Source: Vibrio tapetis subsp. tapetis (GTDB lineage Bacteria > Pseudomonadota > Gammaproteobacteria > Enterobacterales > Vibrionaceae). From it: DNA of 64,000 nucleotides. Below, one piece after another: positions 27,651 through 37,766 of this stretch. The notes beneath the pieces are model-generated. The model was not told where the DNA came from. It did no database searches and saw only the letters and a list, made by a program, of their open reading frames with translations. Positions within the stretch are counted from its first letter, which is position 1, and each line of letters begins with the position of its first letter. The position numbers and the translations under genes are program-made. The stretch is taken from contig NZ_LT960611.1 in the NCBI RefSeq assembly GCF_900233005.1, positions 1,984,001 to 2,048,000 on the forward strand, in the 5' to 3' direction.

Positions 27651-28418
27651 TTAATTACGACCAGCGATCACGCCACCATCCACATCCCAGATCGCGCCCG
27701 TTACCCAATCAGCACTGTCTGACAGTAAGAAAGAGATACTGTTCGCGATGTCTTTCGGTAAACCCACTCGACCAATTGGGTGGAACGCGTTAAAGCCTTC
27801 TAGCGCTTGATCCACTTCTTCTGGCTTGATGAAAGACTCGTAAATTGGCGTTTTAACAACAGCCGGAGAAACCGCGTTTACACGAATGTTGTGATCCGCC
27901 AGTTCCATCGCCATATGCTGCGTTAATGAATGCAATCCAGCCTTCGCCATTGAATATGCAGAAGAGGGGGTCGCTTTGATTGCTTGTTTAGCCCACATAG
28001 AACCAACGTTAACCACGTTGCCTCCACCATTTTTAATCATCAAGTTGCTTACTGCTTGTGTGATAAAGAAAGTCGCTTTGTTAAGCTGCATATATTGGTC
28101 GTAGTCCGACTCTTGGTGCTCGATAAACGCTTTAGGGTTGAAGTAACCTGCCGCATTAACAAGGTAACCAATGCCTTCATCTAATGACTCTAAATGATCA
28201 ATAAGACGTGAGACGCTTGAATCATCATAAAGGTTAGCTTGCCAGCCTGAAGCGTGACCTACTGATTGAAGTTCCAACACCGCTTTATCTAACTTAGTTG
28301 AGTTATTGCCGACCACCAACACATGGATGTTTTGAGCGACTAACTGCTTCGCTGTTTCAAAGCCCATACCACTTGTGCCACCGATTACTACTGCAATGCC
28401 GTTTTTAGTGAAGTTCAT
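27651..28418 (-). CDS. SDR-family oxidoreductase
   Basis: A 255-residue classical short-chain dehydrogenase/reductase. Cofactor motif [13 protein letters not shown] (TGxxxGxG variant), NAAG as NAAGYFN, catalytic Ser in VGSMWAK and YSMAK as YxxxK. The ATG at 28,418 has AGGAGA 6 bp upstream; the frame extends to 28,490 without support. Basic residues after the cofactor loop are weak, so NAD versus NADP use is undecided. It is divergent from an hxlR-type gene, which probably represses it in response to a reactive compound. Confidence 0.9.
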   Translation of the reverse strand: MNFTKNGIAVVIGGTSGMGFETAKQLVAQNIHVLVVGNNSTKLDKAVLELQSVGHASGWQANLYDDSSVSRLIDHLESLDEGIGYLVNAAGYFNPKAFIEHQESDYDQYMQLNKATFFITQAVSNLMIKNGGGNVVNVGSMWAKQAIKATPSSAYSMAKAGLHSLTQHMAMELADHNIRVNAVSPAVVKTPIYESFIKPEEVDQALEGFNAFHPIGRVGLPKDIANSISFLLSDSADWVTGAIWDVDGGVIAGRN

Positions 28419-28480
28419 TTTGTTATCTCCTAAGTCATGTGAACGTGGTAATCTTAGGCTTTCAACTAACACTATGAATA

Positions 28481-28511
28481 GTAAGTACAAATCGGTTAGG
28501 TAGGTACTTAT
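28481..28511. promoter_or_regulatory. HxlR-type operator
   Basis: GTAAGTAC (28,481-28,488) and GTACTTAT (28,504-28,511) are inverted half-sites in the gap between the SDR and HxlR genes. GTAC-type arms are typical of HxlR/YodB operators. Binding by the adjacent regulator is inference. Confidence 0.6.
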
Positions 28512-28523
28512 TGGTACATCTTT

Positions 28524-28862
28524 ATGAAAAATCAGGAAAACTTTTTTTCAAGAAAGTCAGCGCCAGAGCGCTCAGCTCGTATGGTAGAAACCATCTACGG
28601 CTGTAAATGGTCGCTAACGGTTTACCAATTACTAGCAAATGGTGTCAATCGCCCGGGTGAAATGGTGCGCTTGGTCGAAGGGTTATCGACCAAGGTATTG
28701 AATGAATGTTTGAAGCGAAATGTAGAGTTTGGGATTTTAAATAAACAAATATTCAACGAACTCCCACCAAGAGTTGAGTACCAAGTGACTCCGTTTGGTG
28801 AGAAGTTTTTATTGATTCTGGATCAACTAGAAAGCCTACAAAACGAAATCGACGAAATGTAA
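28524..28862 (+). CDS. HxlR-family regulator
   Basis: A 112-residue winged-helix protein of the HxlR family ([49 protein letters not shown] ... [16 protein letters not shown]). It lacks the N-terminal Cys of redox-sensing members (no Cys before IYGCKW), though Cys in YGCKW is in the usual place. It is divergent from the SDR gene with an inverted GTAC site between them, so it likely controls that gene and itself. Confidence 0.9.
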   Translation: MKNQENFFSRKSAPERSARMVETIYGCKWSLTVYQLLANGVNRPGEMVRLVEGLSTKVLNECLKRNVEFGILNKQIFNELPPRVEYQVTPFGEKFLLILDQLESLQNEIDEM

Positions 28863-29031
28863 ACCGAAGTTAATCACTCGTTTTTTTGCGCTTGTACTGG
28901 ATGAACAAATTTGGCCGTATAGCTAGAGTTTTTGTCACGAGGAAAAGTACGTCAAATGCCAAACTAAATCTCTACTACGTTCTGCCCCTGATAGTGATAG
29001 AATCTCAGCATCAGAATTACCGAGAAACTCA

Positions 29032-29370
29032 ATGTTTATCCATCATGTTAACGGCATCGACTGGCTGGTTATTACCGCTTTTGAAGAACTGAAAACTATG
29101 TTTATCGAAGACGCCGGAGCGATCCCCTCTTGCTTCTCTACCACCAGCGAATTAAGCCTGATTGATCAAGCCAAACGCACTTATGGATATTTACCTAAAC
29201 TCAGCGGCGTAATCACCGATACCGGAACCTTTCAAAGCCAGAATAACGAAGAAGATTTAAACCCACAACTTGCCTGCCTAGTTGAGGGGCGTGGCCGGGT
29301 GTTTATCTATCACGGTGGCTTTGTGGCTTTTGTGGATGACGAACAAACCTTTATTACCCGAATGGACTGA
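29032..29370 (+). CDS. Hypothetical protein (112 aa)
   Basis: A 112-residue soluble protein with no recognised family. It begins FIHHVNGIDWLVITAFEELKTMF and ends in a strand-rich VEGRGRVFIYHGGFVAFVDDEQTF. Regular composition and good codon use suggest a real gene. It is the last chromosomal gene before the ffs-side terminator region and the transposon, and so belongs to the native ffs neighbourhood. Confidence 0.65.
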   Translation: MFIHHVNGIDWLVITAFEELKTMFIEDAGAIPSCFSTTSELSLIDQAKRTYGYLPKLSGVITDTGTFQSQNNEEDLNPQLACLVEGRGRVFIYHGGFVAFVDDEQTFITRMD

Positions 29371-29460
29371 AAATTATTCAGTCAGTAGGTTCAAGTCGGC
29401 GAATTGGCATCCCTAGTAAGGAATGAGTAACTGTCGCTCAATAGGTTCGGTCATGTACGT

Positions 29461-29581
29461 GGTATTCAAACGTTAGTATTCAGTTTGAATACCAGAGCAC
29501 GAGCCAGCACACTCTTACCATAAACAGATTAAAATCAACAAACTCTAGATAGCAAAAAGCCGCTAATAAAAGCGGCTTTTT
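29461..29581. repeat. Native ffs-downstream region (copy X) with terminator
   Basis: Holds a perfect 11-bp hairpin (GGTATTCAAAC with GTTTGAATACC, 29,461-29,493) and a strong terminator stem AAAAAGCCGCT/AGCGGCTTTTT (29,554-29,581). The same block, diverged, is at 39,125-39,257 directly next to the second ffs copy. It is read as the original 3' flank and terminator of ffs, separated from it by the transposon. Confidence 0.8.
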
Positions 29582-29590
29582 GAATGGTGA

Positions 29591-29683
29591 TGTTTGCAAC
29601 ATAAGTCAACATAAACATCGACCACATTTCAGTCTGTTACAGTCCACTTTGCAACAATAGTTAGCATAAGATTGCAGCAATAG
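29591..29683. mobile_element. Transposon end, CRISPR-distal side (RE)
   Basis: Starts TGTTTGCAACATAAGTCAA. TnsB-type repeats: TTTGCAACATAAGTCAACAT at 29,593 on and TTTGCAACAATAGTTAGCAT at 29,648 on, plus a weaker TTGCAGCAATAG at 29,672. These match the tnsA-side end repeats in sequence and inward orientation. Confidence 0.85.
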
Positions 29684-29845
29684 ATTTCAAATTTTTCATG
29701 CGACAAGAAAGCTGTGTTGTAACTTTACTACAGTTTGTCCTATTCATATTTGTGCATCACATTTTGAAACCAATAAGGATCACACTTTAACTGTTCATTT
29801 CAACTCAGCTTGGATAGGGATGAGGTGATTAGTTGCAACAGCCCC

Positions 29846-29870
29846 TTAAAAAGCCCGCGATTGCGGGCCT
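29846..29870 (-). terminator. Immunity-gene terminator
   Basis: GCCCGC and GCGGGC pair around GATT. On the - strand it is followed by TTTTT, 34 bp past the SUKH gene stop. Confidence 0.85.
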
Positions 29871-29903
29871 TGAACTACAAAAATTTATTGTTACAGCTAC
29901 AAA

Positions 29904-30353
29904 TCAATCTTCAAATAATATTTCTAGCAACAGATCGAAGCTATCAGCCACTTCATAAATATTACCTAAATAATTTCTACTTCTTTCATCTTCAGCATCC
30001 CAAAAAACTATCTTTCCATGTTTAACCTCAGACAATACTAAACAAATTAAATCGTTTGTATCGCTACACGCAATTGGGATATATGAATCAGGCAACCTAC
30101 TTTTATATTCATTGTAATTCCAGTTTAAGCAGCTAGATTCAACCTCCCTGTCTATGCCAAAGAAAACCTGGATGCCTCCAATTTCCTCAGAATGCCCTTT
30201 TATAGGAAACGCATCTGGAGATGGACTGCCGCCGTTAAACTTTAATAGAAATTCTTTATAGCTAGTAGGAAACTCTAACTCAGTATATAAAGCAATTTCC
30301 TTTAACTCTGATTCAGATATAGATCTACCAGGGTTATCAATTGTATCTAACAT
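29904..30353 (-). CDS. SMI1/KNR4 (SUKH) immunity protein
   Basis: A 149-residue acidic protein of the SUKH superfamily, which supplies immunity proteins in polymorphic toxin systems. The family core is visible: ISESELKEIALYTELEFPTSYKEFLLKFNGGSP, then PIACSDTNDLICL and GKIVFWDAEDE. It starts 14 bp after the stop of the Rhs toxin on the same strand, the standard toxin-immunity order. It should neutralise the WHH nuclease tip. Confidence 0.9.
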   Translation of the reverse strand: MLDTIDNPGRSISESELKEIALYTELEFPTSYKEFLLKFNGGSPSPDAFPIKGHSEEIGGIQVFFGIDREVESSCLNWNYNEYKSRLPDSYIPIACSDTNDLICLVLSEVKHGKIVFWDAEDERSRNYLGNIYEVADSFDLLLEILFED

Positions 30354-30367
30354 AGTATCACTCGCTG

Positions 30368-33300
30368 TTATCCTCCAGAAAATCCACCATCGTGACCAGT
30401 TTTCGTATGAATATCACGCGGGACAAGCTGCATCGTTGTACCATCTTGATGGTGATGCCAAACATGGCCTTCTGGGGTCTTTTTATACCCTCCAGCTTCA
30501 TTTGCAGCTTTAACATCTTTCCTCCGACTACCAGTAAATTCGATTTCCACATCCTTTTTCGAAACACTGGAGAAATCTGGATGTCCTTTTTTGTCGAAAG
30601 GAATACCTGTTTTCGGATGCTTGCCGCCAGCCAAATGCCCGTTGCGCCTTGCTCTCTTTGTAACCCTATCATACACACTCTCAGCGACTTCACCCCCTAA
30701 TTTTAACTTACGCTCGACTATTGCAATGCCAATTGAGGTGGCGACACTCGTACCGAATGCGCCAGCCGATATTTTGTCATTAGAATACAGGTCAAGGGTG
30801 TCCGATATGTCATGCATTGCATCATAACTACCGACGACAACTGAGCCCAAACCTGTAAAGCTGAACGCTTCTACAAATGCGTCCGTACAGGTAGAGCCAA
30901 CGCACTTATCTGAATTCCATCCTTGGATAAAACCAAGGTCATTGCCCCAACTGATATCGACACTGCGTGAGGGAGCGAACCCATTCCCATTTTTATAGGT
31001 GGTATAGCCATAATTCGCATGGGAGCCGTCACTATTGCCATTATTGGTATAACTGCCGCTCCCTCCACCACTGAAGAAGTCCGTCACGCTGTCCCATGCA
31101 TCACTCGCCCATTCGGAAAACGTTTTGTAACCCGTTGGGTCCGTGTACTTCAACGGATTATTCCAAACGTACGAATACCGGTTAAAGCTGTTGGTTTCGA
31201 ATGGCGCTTGGATGTAAGGGTCTGCGCTGGTAAATCGGCCCAGCTCGGGGTCGTACACTCGGCCATTCATGTGGATAAGGCCCACTTCAGTGATGGCTTC
31301 GTGCCCTGTGTAGCCTCGGTTGGTTATCGCTTGCTGCAATACTTCTGCGGGGTTATTGCTGTTACGCCAACTGACTTTTCGCTGTTTCCCCCAAGTATCA
31401 TAGCTTCGGCGCTCTACCACGTTGGCGTACCCATCGGTGATTAAATCCACGGAATTGAGCGCGTCGTAGTGCAGGTAACGCACTTGTTTTTGTTTTGGGG
31501 TGTTATTTGCGTTTCGGGTTTGGGTGTTCAGGGCAATCAGTTTGCCATCGGCGTAGATGAAGTGCTGATGCTGCACTTCGCCTGTTTGGGTATCGGTGAC
31601 TTTTTCATAGCTTTTACCGAAGTAGAAGGTCTCTTTGCCGTCACTGGTTTTCTTTCGGTAACGGTTGTGGTTGGCATCGTAAAAGAATTCGACCTTTTTG
31701 CCGTTACGGGTAATGCTCTCTGGTTTATTGAACGCCGTCCAAGTCAGAGTTCGCTCGTCGGTTTGAGCGCCCAATTTCCATGCGCGTTGCATGTTGCCCG
31801 CCGCATCATAAGCGTAATTGAGCCCATTCGCTTGCGTAACCGCATGTGGCCCTGCGTTCTTTTTACTGTATGTATAACCGCCAATGCCTGTCTTGAACTC
31901 GATGTTGCCTACACTGTCATAGCGGTAATCAAATGCACGAGTTAAGTCGGTATTGTTGACCCCGTGCCTTGTTTTGTCGGCTAAGGCAAGGGTATTTCGT
32001 TTCACTCGGTCTAAGGCATCGTACTGCCAGTTGTCCGTGATACCCAACTCTTCATCAAAACGGGATTTGACGTTATTGTGCTGATCATAACGGTAGTGAA
32101 GAGAACGGATCTGTTTTCCAGAATTTGTGGTTTGGATCCGCGCCGCACGGCCCGTATTGGCGTTGTGTTCATACGTATTCACCAACCCATTGCCTAACAC
32201 TTCTGAAAGAGTGTGGTTATAGGCATCGGTATCTCGACGCTGCCAATAGTAAATGTATTGCTGGCCGCCAACAGACGCTTCTAACTCCGCTTGTGTCAGC
32301 ATCAATTGCAACTCATCCGCTTGACCAAATTGAGTGGGCGCGTTGTCGCAAGCTGCCCAGCGGTGAGTTAACGAAACGTGTTTTCCGCCGACATTTTTTG
32401 CATCTTGGCAATAAATACCACTCAGCTGTGCAACCTGTTCCGAAAGACTGATCAGCTTGTCTGCTAAACCGGCAAAGTGTTTTTGCTTCTGCGAGGCCAA
32501 TTTGGCGGCTTGGTCCAAATCATCGGCGGTATAAACCAACGCTTGCTTTGTTTTATCATCCGGTTGTGCGACAAAGACATCGTGTTCACTGTATAACGAA
32601 CGCTGACCGTTACTGGCTGTTTTCACCACAAAGTCGTGCTCTTGCGTGGTCGCATGAGCAGAAAACTCCGCCTTAGTCACTGATATTAGTGACGTGCTAA
32701 AAACTCGCTGGGTTCCACTGTTGTGTGAATACCTGGAATCGAGGCGGTAAATGGGCCCTTTAACCACCGCTTCAATAGGAAAAGACGTCGGCACACCGAT
32801 GATCACCCACCCCATCGGTTTTAGGTAACAATCTCCCTCGGTATTACACCACTGGGCAAATTTGTGTTCATTACCCAGCAAGCCGACAGAAGCGGCGTCC
32901 AGTTGATGCTCGTTGATGGTTGAGTTTCGCAACTGTTGCGCTTTTTGTTTAAAATCGACCGCCTGTGTTTGATATCGCTCTGCACGGGTAAGGTAGCCGT
33001 TGGCTTTCTCTAAGGCTAAGCGCAGAAGCTGACGAATTTCATGAATAAATTTATCGTTGGAATAGTCATCGTCGGCCGCACTTCGTGGGCTTCGCACCGC
33101 CGATTGATAGCCGTAAGGGTTATATACGTACTCGACCTCAAGTCGCCCTGTGTTGTTTGCGCCCCCGTTTGGCCTGATTTCTCGTTGCAGGCGCTCAAAA
33201 CCATCATAAGAATACCCGGTCGCCAGTCGTTCTTGACCACTGGACACCGTCACTTGCTGAGTTAAGCCATTCGCATCGTAGGCGTACTCGGTGGTATTAC

Positions 33301-36300
33301 CATGTCCTGTGAAGCGAGATAACGTCCCTTGCGCACCATTTTCATCATAAACCCAACGTGATGTTTGCCCGCCTTCTTGCTGAGTGAGCTTACGGCCAAG
33401 GGAGTCATAAGTGAGCCGGGTTTCGGCCCCATTCACATCACGTTTATAGGTTAATTCACCCAGTGCGTTGTATTGATAATGCCAAACGCCCATATCGGGA
33501 TCATTGAGATCACTTCGGAAACCGAGGCTGTCATAACGTACATGGGTCGTATTGGATTTAGAGTCCGAGCTGCTGCGAAGTTTGCCATCTGGATAGTAAC
33601 GATAGGTTTGGAAAGCGCCGAGTGGCTCATTCTTACGCAAAATGTAGCCCATGACATTGATCGTAACGTCTCTCTTTTGCATTTTGGCATCAGTCGTCTC
33701 GGTTTTAAGCCCGTCATATCGGGTGGTGAACCGTGACCTATTGCCGTTTGTATCCGGCTCTGACTTACTTATTTCGCGGTTTAACACGTCGTAGCTAAAG
33801 GTGACAAATGGCGGCGTTTTCTGGGTTCGAATGAAGTAAGGACGCGTCACTTGGGTTTTTCGGCCGCTGATATCCCAATGGGTATCCGTGCTCACCCACT
33901 GCCCGTTAAACCCCTGATGTAACTGGCGAATCTCCCGCCCAGCATAATCATAATGGGCAATCTTCTTACCGCCTTCCGCAGGGCTGTAGATGGTGCAACT
34001 GACGGTTTGGGGTAAGGCATAAGAACACGCATCCCCCAATTTGTAATCTGTCGTGCTTGTGTTCCCTTTGCCTGGCAAGGTTTCCTGAGTTACACGTTCA
34101 AAACTGTCATAACCAAATGTGCTGATTCGATTTTTTAATGCGCTTGTTGTCTCAAACAAAAGACCACGTGCATTGTATTTAACGCCTGTACGGTGTCCTT
34201 TCGCATTGACTTGATATGTTAAATCTAGGCCATTTGGATCGTATTCATATTTTGTTATTCTTGGAGTAAACCCCGTGCCTGATAAGGTCTCACTCTTAGT
34301 ATTCCCCCATTTATCATACTGCCAAGCTATGGAGGTCGATTTAGAGGCGAGGGCACCGCTTTCATAGTCCGAGCCTAATACGGTCTGCTGCTTCATAAAA
34401 CCGGTGTTATGGTAATCAAACTGCGTTTTAGTTGTGCGGCTTAAACCTGTGCTGTTATCTTTTAGCACTACCGTTTTTATTTCAGGGGCAAAGAGTGTCC
34501 AAAATTGACCGCCACTTTCCGTCACCAATTTAGGGACAGAAGAAGCCAGTTGCTGTAACTCCCTTTTGCCTCCCTGATTTGTGAATGACATCTGCCCGCA
34601 AATATGGAGATTGGCGCTATCAAATTCTGCTTTCGACGCCGTGCTCAAATGACCCGTGACCACGCTTCGGTCATCAAGGGTTTGTACCTTGGGGGTCGAT
34701 AATCGGTAATAATTGGGGTTTCGCTTCGCTAGGATAGGTGTGGTAACCGGCATCCCTATGAGCACAATCAGATCGTTGGCTTTAAAGTAAACCTCACCAT
34801 TCTCACTGCAGTACCGAGTAAAACCGGCTTTAAACTGAGCCAGCTCAGGTAACAAGTGAGTCGAATTTCGGTCCAATTGATAAACGGTTCTATTCTGGTG
34901 TTGACCGGGGGACAGGTACTGATTGACGGTGGTTTGGGTGTAGCTGCCCGCGTGTGCTTGCTCACCGGTAAACTGACGGACTTCCTTTGTCACATTGCCG
35001 AATCTATCCACATTTCGAGTGATGGTTTCTATCCGCTGTGCAATTTGAGTACCCAGTGTAAAACTTTTTCTCTGCACCTGATTGGCATAGGTTTGATAAT
35101 AGTCTGCGTCATAACCGGGAAAGGTTTTACTGTGATATTGATACGTCGCCTCTGACGTCTTTTTCCCATTTTTAATGACTCGCACTGATTTAACACTTCC
35201 GGCCAGTGTTAAGTCTTCTTGTTCAAATTCTGTTTCCGTGCGGGTGGTGACGGCGGCGATTTCCGTTTCTGTGACCGTTGCAAAGCCGAGAAAACCACCG
35301 CCTTGTAAATGAGAAAGCGCCCCAGCGTAATGGTATTGATAGTGCGTTTTGGCGTAACCTTGCGGCTGTTTTTCTACCGTATAAACCAGCTCGACGGCTG
35401 GGGTGACAGACTGATACGGGAATGACTTAATTGCCGAGCCTTGAGTATAAACGTTGCTATCCGTCGCGGGTAAGTAACGAATGGTGTAACTGACGCCATG
35501 TTCGGTGACTTTTGTTAGCTTATCTTGCTGATGCGCGACAGAAAGCTGCCTATCTACGTTGGCGGTATTACTGCCACGCGAAAGTATGTCTACCCACCCA
35601 TCTCCGTTGATGTCTTGCAACGAATACACTTCTTGGCTTGCTTCGTAGAGAACGGTTTCACTGATCTCACCGAACAGGTTCTGATAGAACGTATTCTTTG
35701 CCACCAACTCTGGGTACCCATCGCCATTAATATCAGCGAAGTTAATGCGATCTGTGCTTTCGACCTTGAATTTCGTTTTGGTCGGTTCGGTAAACGTGTT
35801 TCCTGTAAACAAGTAGACATATAAGTGATCACTCCCGCTCGATGGCCCCATGATCACATCTAGATAGCCATCGCGGTTAACGTCTGCCATGCTTTTGAGC
35901 TCTAAACTTCCCGCAGAGGGCAATGCACCCGATAGACCGCCGGAAATTTCATAGGCATAACCCCCGTTGACCACATCAAAACGATGTTTGTCATCAATAC
36001 CATCGCCATTAAAGTCAGCGATTGAAAATCCCGAAATGGTTTCAGTGATCCCATCCCCGTCGATGTCACCCGCATTCAAACCATTCGATGAGTATTGACA
36101 AGAATTGCCAGTACATTGAGAAAACTGACAATATGGCGTGAATTCACCTTTGCCGTTAACATAGCTTGATGCCAAGTTGTACTTACACTGGTTCAACGCT
36201 AACTTAGGCTCGCCAAGCTTACCTTTTAGCGTAAATGATGCAACGTTACTGTGTGTGTTTCCTTGAAGATCTTTAACTTGGTATTTGCCCGTTTGGGTAT

Positions 36301-37345
36301 TTTCAGACAGGACGCCATACGCGGTAGCCTGACCATCTCGATCCTCATCGTAAAAACGTGGCGCCTTTAATCCCGTGCTTTGAAACCCAGACCATTCAAC
36401 GATTGGACGGCTCTGCCAATCAAACAGGATAGAGGAGGAACATCCCTCTAGTGTGCAGTATTGTATGCGTTCGAGTAAGGTTCGTGAGGTTGCAGAAGAC
36501 ACTTTATGAGTGAGCTGATAGGTGCCGACTTTAACGTGAGCGGCATCAAATGTGTTGATGGTAGACATGAGTCTGTCTTTGACAATCTGGTCCCCACCTA
36601 AATAAAAGCGGCGTACATCGCTTCTTGTTTTGTATTCAAACGTCACCTTCCCGCCAGCATAAACGACGCTTTTTATGAGTGGCACCCCGTTCTTTGTACC
36701 AAAATCGCTGTACTGGTACTGAATGGTATTCTCACCAGAAGCATCGGTATCGGAATTCAGTAGCCATTGATATGCATGCTTACTTTTGGGTAACGTTGCT
36801 CTCGCTTCCGCTTTATGGCCATATTCGCGCACGCGCCCATCTTGCGTCCACACTTTAAAAAATTCGGGGCCGCCTGCATTGCGGCCATATGAGACGACTT
36901 TTGCGTAACCATTTTTCTTCGTGCGATACTCGGTTAAATTGCCACCATCGGAACCGGTAATCGCAATCAGTCTTTGCCCATCAAGACAGTAACGATCTTC
37001 CGCGTCAAATCGAATTCCGCCTCTTTGGTGATCGGTTATCAGATCCTGTCCACAACGCGTAATGGCAGAAACCCCACGCAAACTCCACCCCATACCGAGC
37101 ACGTCACTATTACCATTACTGCGATAAGCCAACCCGAGTTGTGGTTGATGAGCTGCTCTCCCCGGCGAAACAGTTATTGGCAACGTATAATTCGCCTGCC
37201 CACCAGAAGTTTGGTATTGACCAGAAAGGACAATTCGTGCGTCCCCACTGGGAGAAGAAGCGATCGCATGTGGGCCATTCACAACAAAAATAAATACCGC
37301 TGTGAGCTTCAACAGTATATTCAAAATAGGGCGTAATACTTCCAT
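30368..37345 (-). CDS. Secreted Rhs/YD-repeat polymorphic toxin
   Basis: A ~2325-residue toxin delivery protein. N-terminal signal (LRPILNILLKLTAVFIFVV), then an SpvB/TcdB-like module (GQANYTLPITVSPGRAAHQPQLGLAYRS), FG-GAP type repeats (DINGDGYPELVAKN, DINGDGWVDILSRG), many YD repeats and the Rhs core end (GRFTSADPYIQAP, NPLKYTDPTGYK). The C-terminal tip has HVWHHHQDGTTMQLVPRDIH, the signature of WHH nucleases of the HNH/Endo VII superfamily. A SUKH immunity gene follows. The ATG at 37,345 fits the signal best; in-frame starts up to 37,375 exist. It is carried as cargo inside the transposon. Confidence 0.92.
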   Translation of the reverse strand: MEVLRPILNILLKLTAVFIFVVNGPHAIASSPSGDARIVLSGQYQTSGGQANYTLPITVSPGRAAHQPQLGLAYRSNGNSDVLGMGWSLRGVSAITRCGQDLITDHQRGGIRFDAEDRYCLDGQRLIAITGSDGGNLTEYRTKKNGYAKVVSYGRNAGGPEFFKVWTQDGRVREYGHKAEARATLPKSKHAYQWLLNSDTDASGENTIQYQYSDFGTKNGVPLIKSVVYAGGKVTFEYKTRSDVRRFYLGGDQIVKDRLMSTINTFDAAHVKVGTYQLTHKVSSATSRTLLERIQYCTLEGCSSSILFDWQSRPIVEWSGFQSTGLKAPRFYDEDRDGQATAYGVLSENTQTGKYQVKDLQGNTHSNVASFTLKGKLGEPKLALNQCKYNLASSYVNGKGEFTPYCQFSQCTGNSCQYSSNGLNAGDIDGDGITETISGFSIADFNGDGIDDKHRFDVVNGGYAYEISGGLSGALPSAGSLELKSMADVNRDGYLDVIMGPSSGSDHLYVYLFTGNTFTEPTKTKFKVESTDRINFADINGDGYPELVAKNTFYQNLFGEISETVLYEASQEVYSLQDINGDGWVDILSRGSNTANVDRQLSVAHQQDKLTKVTEHGVSYTIRYLPATDSNVYTQGSAIKSFPYQSVTPAVELVYTVEKQPQGYAKTHYQYHYAGALSHLQGGGFLGFATVTETEIAAVTTRTETEFEQEDLTLAGSVKSVRVIKNGKKTSEATYQYHSKTFPGYDADYYQTYANQVQRKSFTLGTQIAQRIETITRNVDRFGNVTKEVRQFTGEQAHAGSYTQTTVNQYLSPGQHQNRTVYQLDRNSTHLLPELAQFKAGFTRYCSENGEVYFKANDLIVLIGMPVTTPILAKRNPNYYRLSTPKVQTLDDRSVVTGHLSTASKAEFDSANLHICGQMSFTNQGGKRELQQLASSVPKLVTESGGQFWTLFAPEIKTVVLKDNSTGLSRTTKTQFDYHNTGFMKQQTVLGSDYESGALASKSTSIAWQYDKWGNTKSETLSGTGFTPRITKYEYDPNGLDLTYQVNAKGHRTGVKYNARGLLFETTSALKNRISTFGYDSFERVTQETLPGKGNTSTTDYKLGDACSYALPQTVSCTIYSPAEGGKKIAHYDYAGREIRQLHQGFNGQWVSTDTHWDISGRKTQVTRPYFIRTQKTPPFVTFSYDVLNREISKSEPDTNGNRSRFTTRYDGLKTETTDAKMQKRDVTINVMGYILRKNEPLGAFQTYRYYPDGKLRSSSDSKSNTTHVRYDSLGFRSDLNDPDMGVWHYQYNALGELTYKRDVNGAETRLTYDSLGRKLTQQEGGQTSRWVYDENGAQGTLSRFTGHGNTTEYAYDANGLTQQVTVSSGQERLATGYSYDGFERLQREIRPNGGANNTGRLEVEYVYNPYGYQSAVRSPRSAADDDYSNDKFIHEIRQLLRLALEKANGYLTRAERYQTQAVDFKQKAQQLRNSTINEHQLDAASVGLLGNEHKFAQWCNTEGDCYLKPMGWVIIGVPTSFPIEAVVKGPIYRLDSRYSHNSGTQRVFSTSLISVTKAEFSAHATTQEHDFVVKTASNGQRSLYSEHDVFVAQPDDKTKQALVYTADDLDQAAKLASQKQKHFAGLADKLISLSEQVAQLSGIYCQDAKNVGGKHVSLTHRWAACDNAPTQFGQADELQLMLTQAELEASVGGQQYIYYWQRRDTDAYNHTLSEVLGNGLVNTYEHNANTGRAARIQTTNSGKQIRSLHYRYDQHNNVKSRFDEELGITDNWQYDALDRVKRNTLALADKTRHGVNNTDLTRAFDYRYDSVGNIEFKTGIGGYTYSKKNAGPHAVTQANGLNYAYDAAGNMQRAWKLGAQTDERTLTWTAFNKPESITRNGKKVEFFYDANHNRYRKKTSDGKETFYFGKSYEKVTDTQTGEVQHQHFIYADGKLIALNTQTRNANNTPKQKQVRYLHYDALNSVDLITDGYANVVERRSYDTWGKQRKVSWRNSNNPAEVLQQAITNRGYTGHEAITEVGLIHMNGRVYDPELGRFTSADPYIQAPFETNSFNRYSYVWNNPLKYTDPTGYKTFSEWASDAWDSVTDFFSGGGSGSYTNNGNSDGSHANYGYTTYKNGNGFAPSRSVDISWGNDLGFIQGWNSDKCVGSTCTDAFVEAFSFTGLGSVVVGSYDAMHDISDTLDLYSNDKISAGAFGTSVATSIGIAIVERKLKLGGEVAESVYDRVTKRARRNGHLAGGKHPKTGIPFDKKGHPDFSSVSKKDVEIEFTGSRRKDVKAANEAGGYKKTPEGHVWHHHQDGTTMQLVPRDIHTKTGHDGGFSGG

Positions 37346-37349
37346 GGCG

Positions 37350-37766
37350 TTATTTGTTCTCATTAATTGCAACAAGAGTGTTAAGGCGAGTGCGCAGTTC
37401 GGTCAAGTTAACTTCTGGGGATTCATTTTCGGGTTTCATTACACCTAATCCAATATTCAATTGGTTAGTCTCTTCTTCAGCATTGACGGCGATCAATTGC
37501 TGTAAACTAATCACTGGTGATGGGTATTCATTTATTGAAACATTCCCATCAGATTCAGCCAATACTAAATTAGAATACTCTGAACGATATTCCAACGTCA
37601 TCAGTTCTAAATAAAACAATTTAGAACAAATAAAGATTGATATCGCAGCGGTTACAAAGAAGACACACTTCCACATACAAACACGAATAAATGAAATAAG
37701 ACGAGACTTTAGCGTTTTAACACGTAACATCAAACAAATTGGAGTGGATTGTGATTCATACCTCAA
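37350..37766 (-). CDS. Small membrane protein upstream of Rhs
   Basis: A protein of up to 138 residues with one membrane segment (about residues 33-52, WKCVFFVTAAISIFICSKLF) and a C-terminal ~85-residue domain that ends NLTELRTRLNTLVAINENK. No family is recognised. It lies directly before the Rhs gene (4-bp gap) on the same strand, so it is probably co-transcribed. A role in secretion or anchoring of the Rhs protein is a guess based on position only. Confidence 0.65.
   Translation of the reverse strand: MRYESQSTPICLMLRVKTLKSRLISFIRVCMWKCVFFVTAAISIFICSKLFYLELMTLEYRSEYSNLVLAESDGNVSINEYPSPVISLQQLIAVNAEEETNQLNIGLGVMKPENESPEVNLTELRTRLNTLVAINENK

Noticed and set aside
30358..36000. Many long frames on both strands inside the Rhs gene
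   Set aside because: They are overlapping shadows of the repetitive, GC-richer Rhs coding frame, without starts, ribosome sites or domains.
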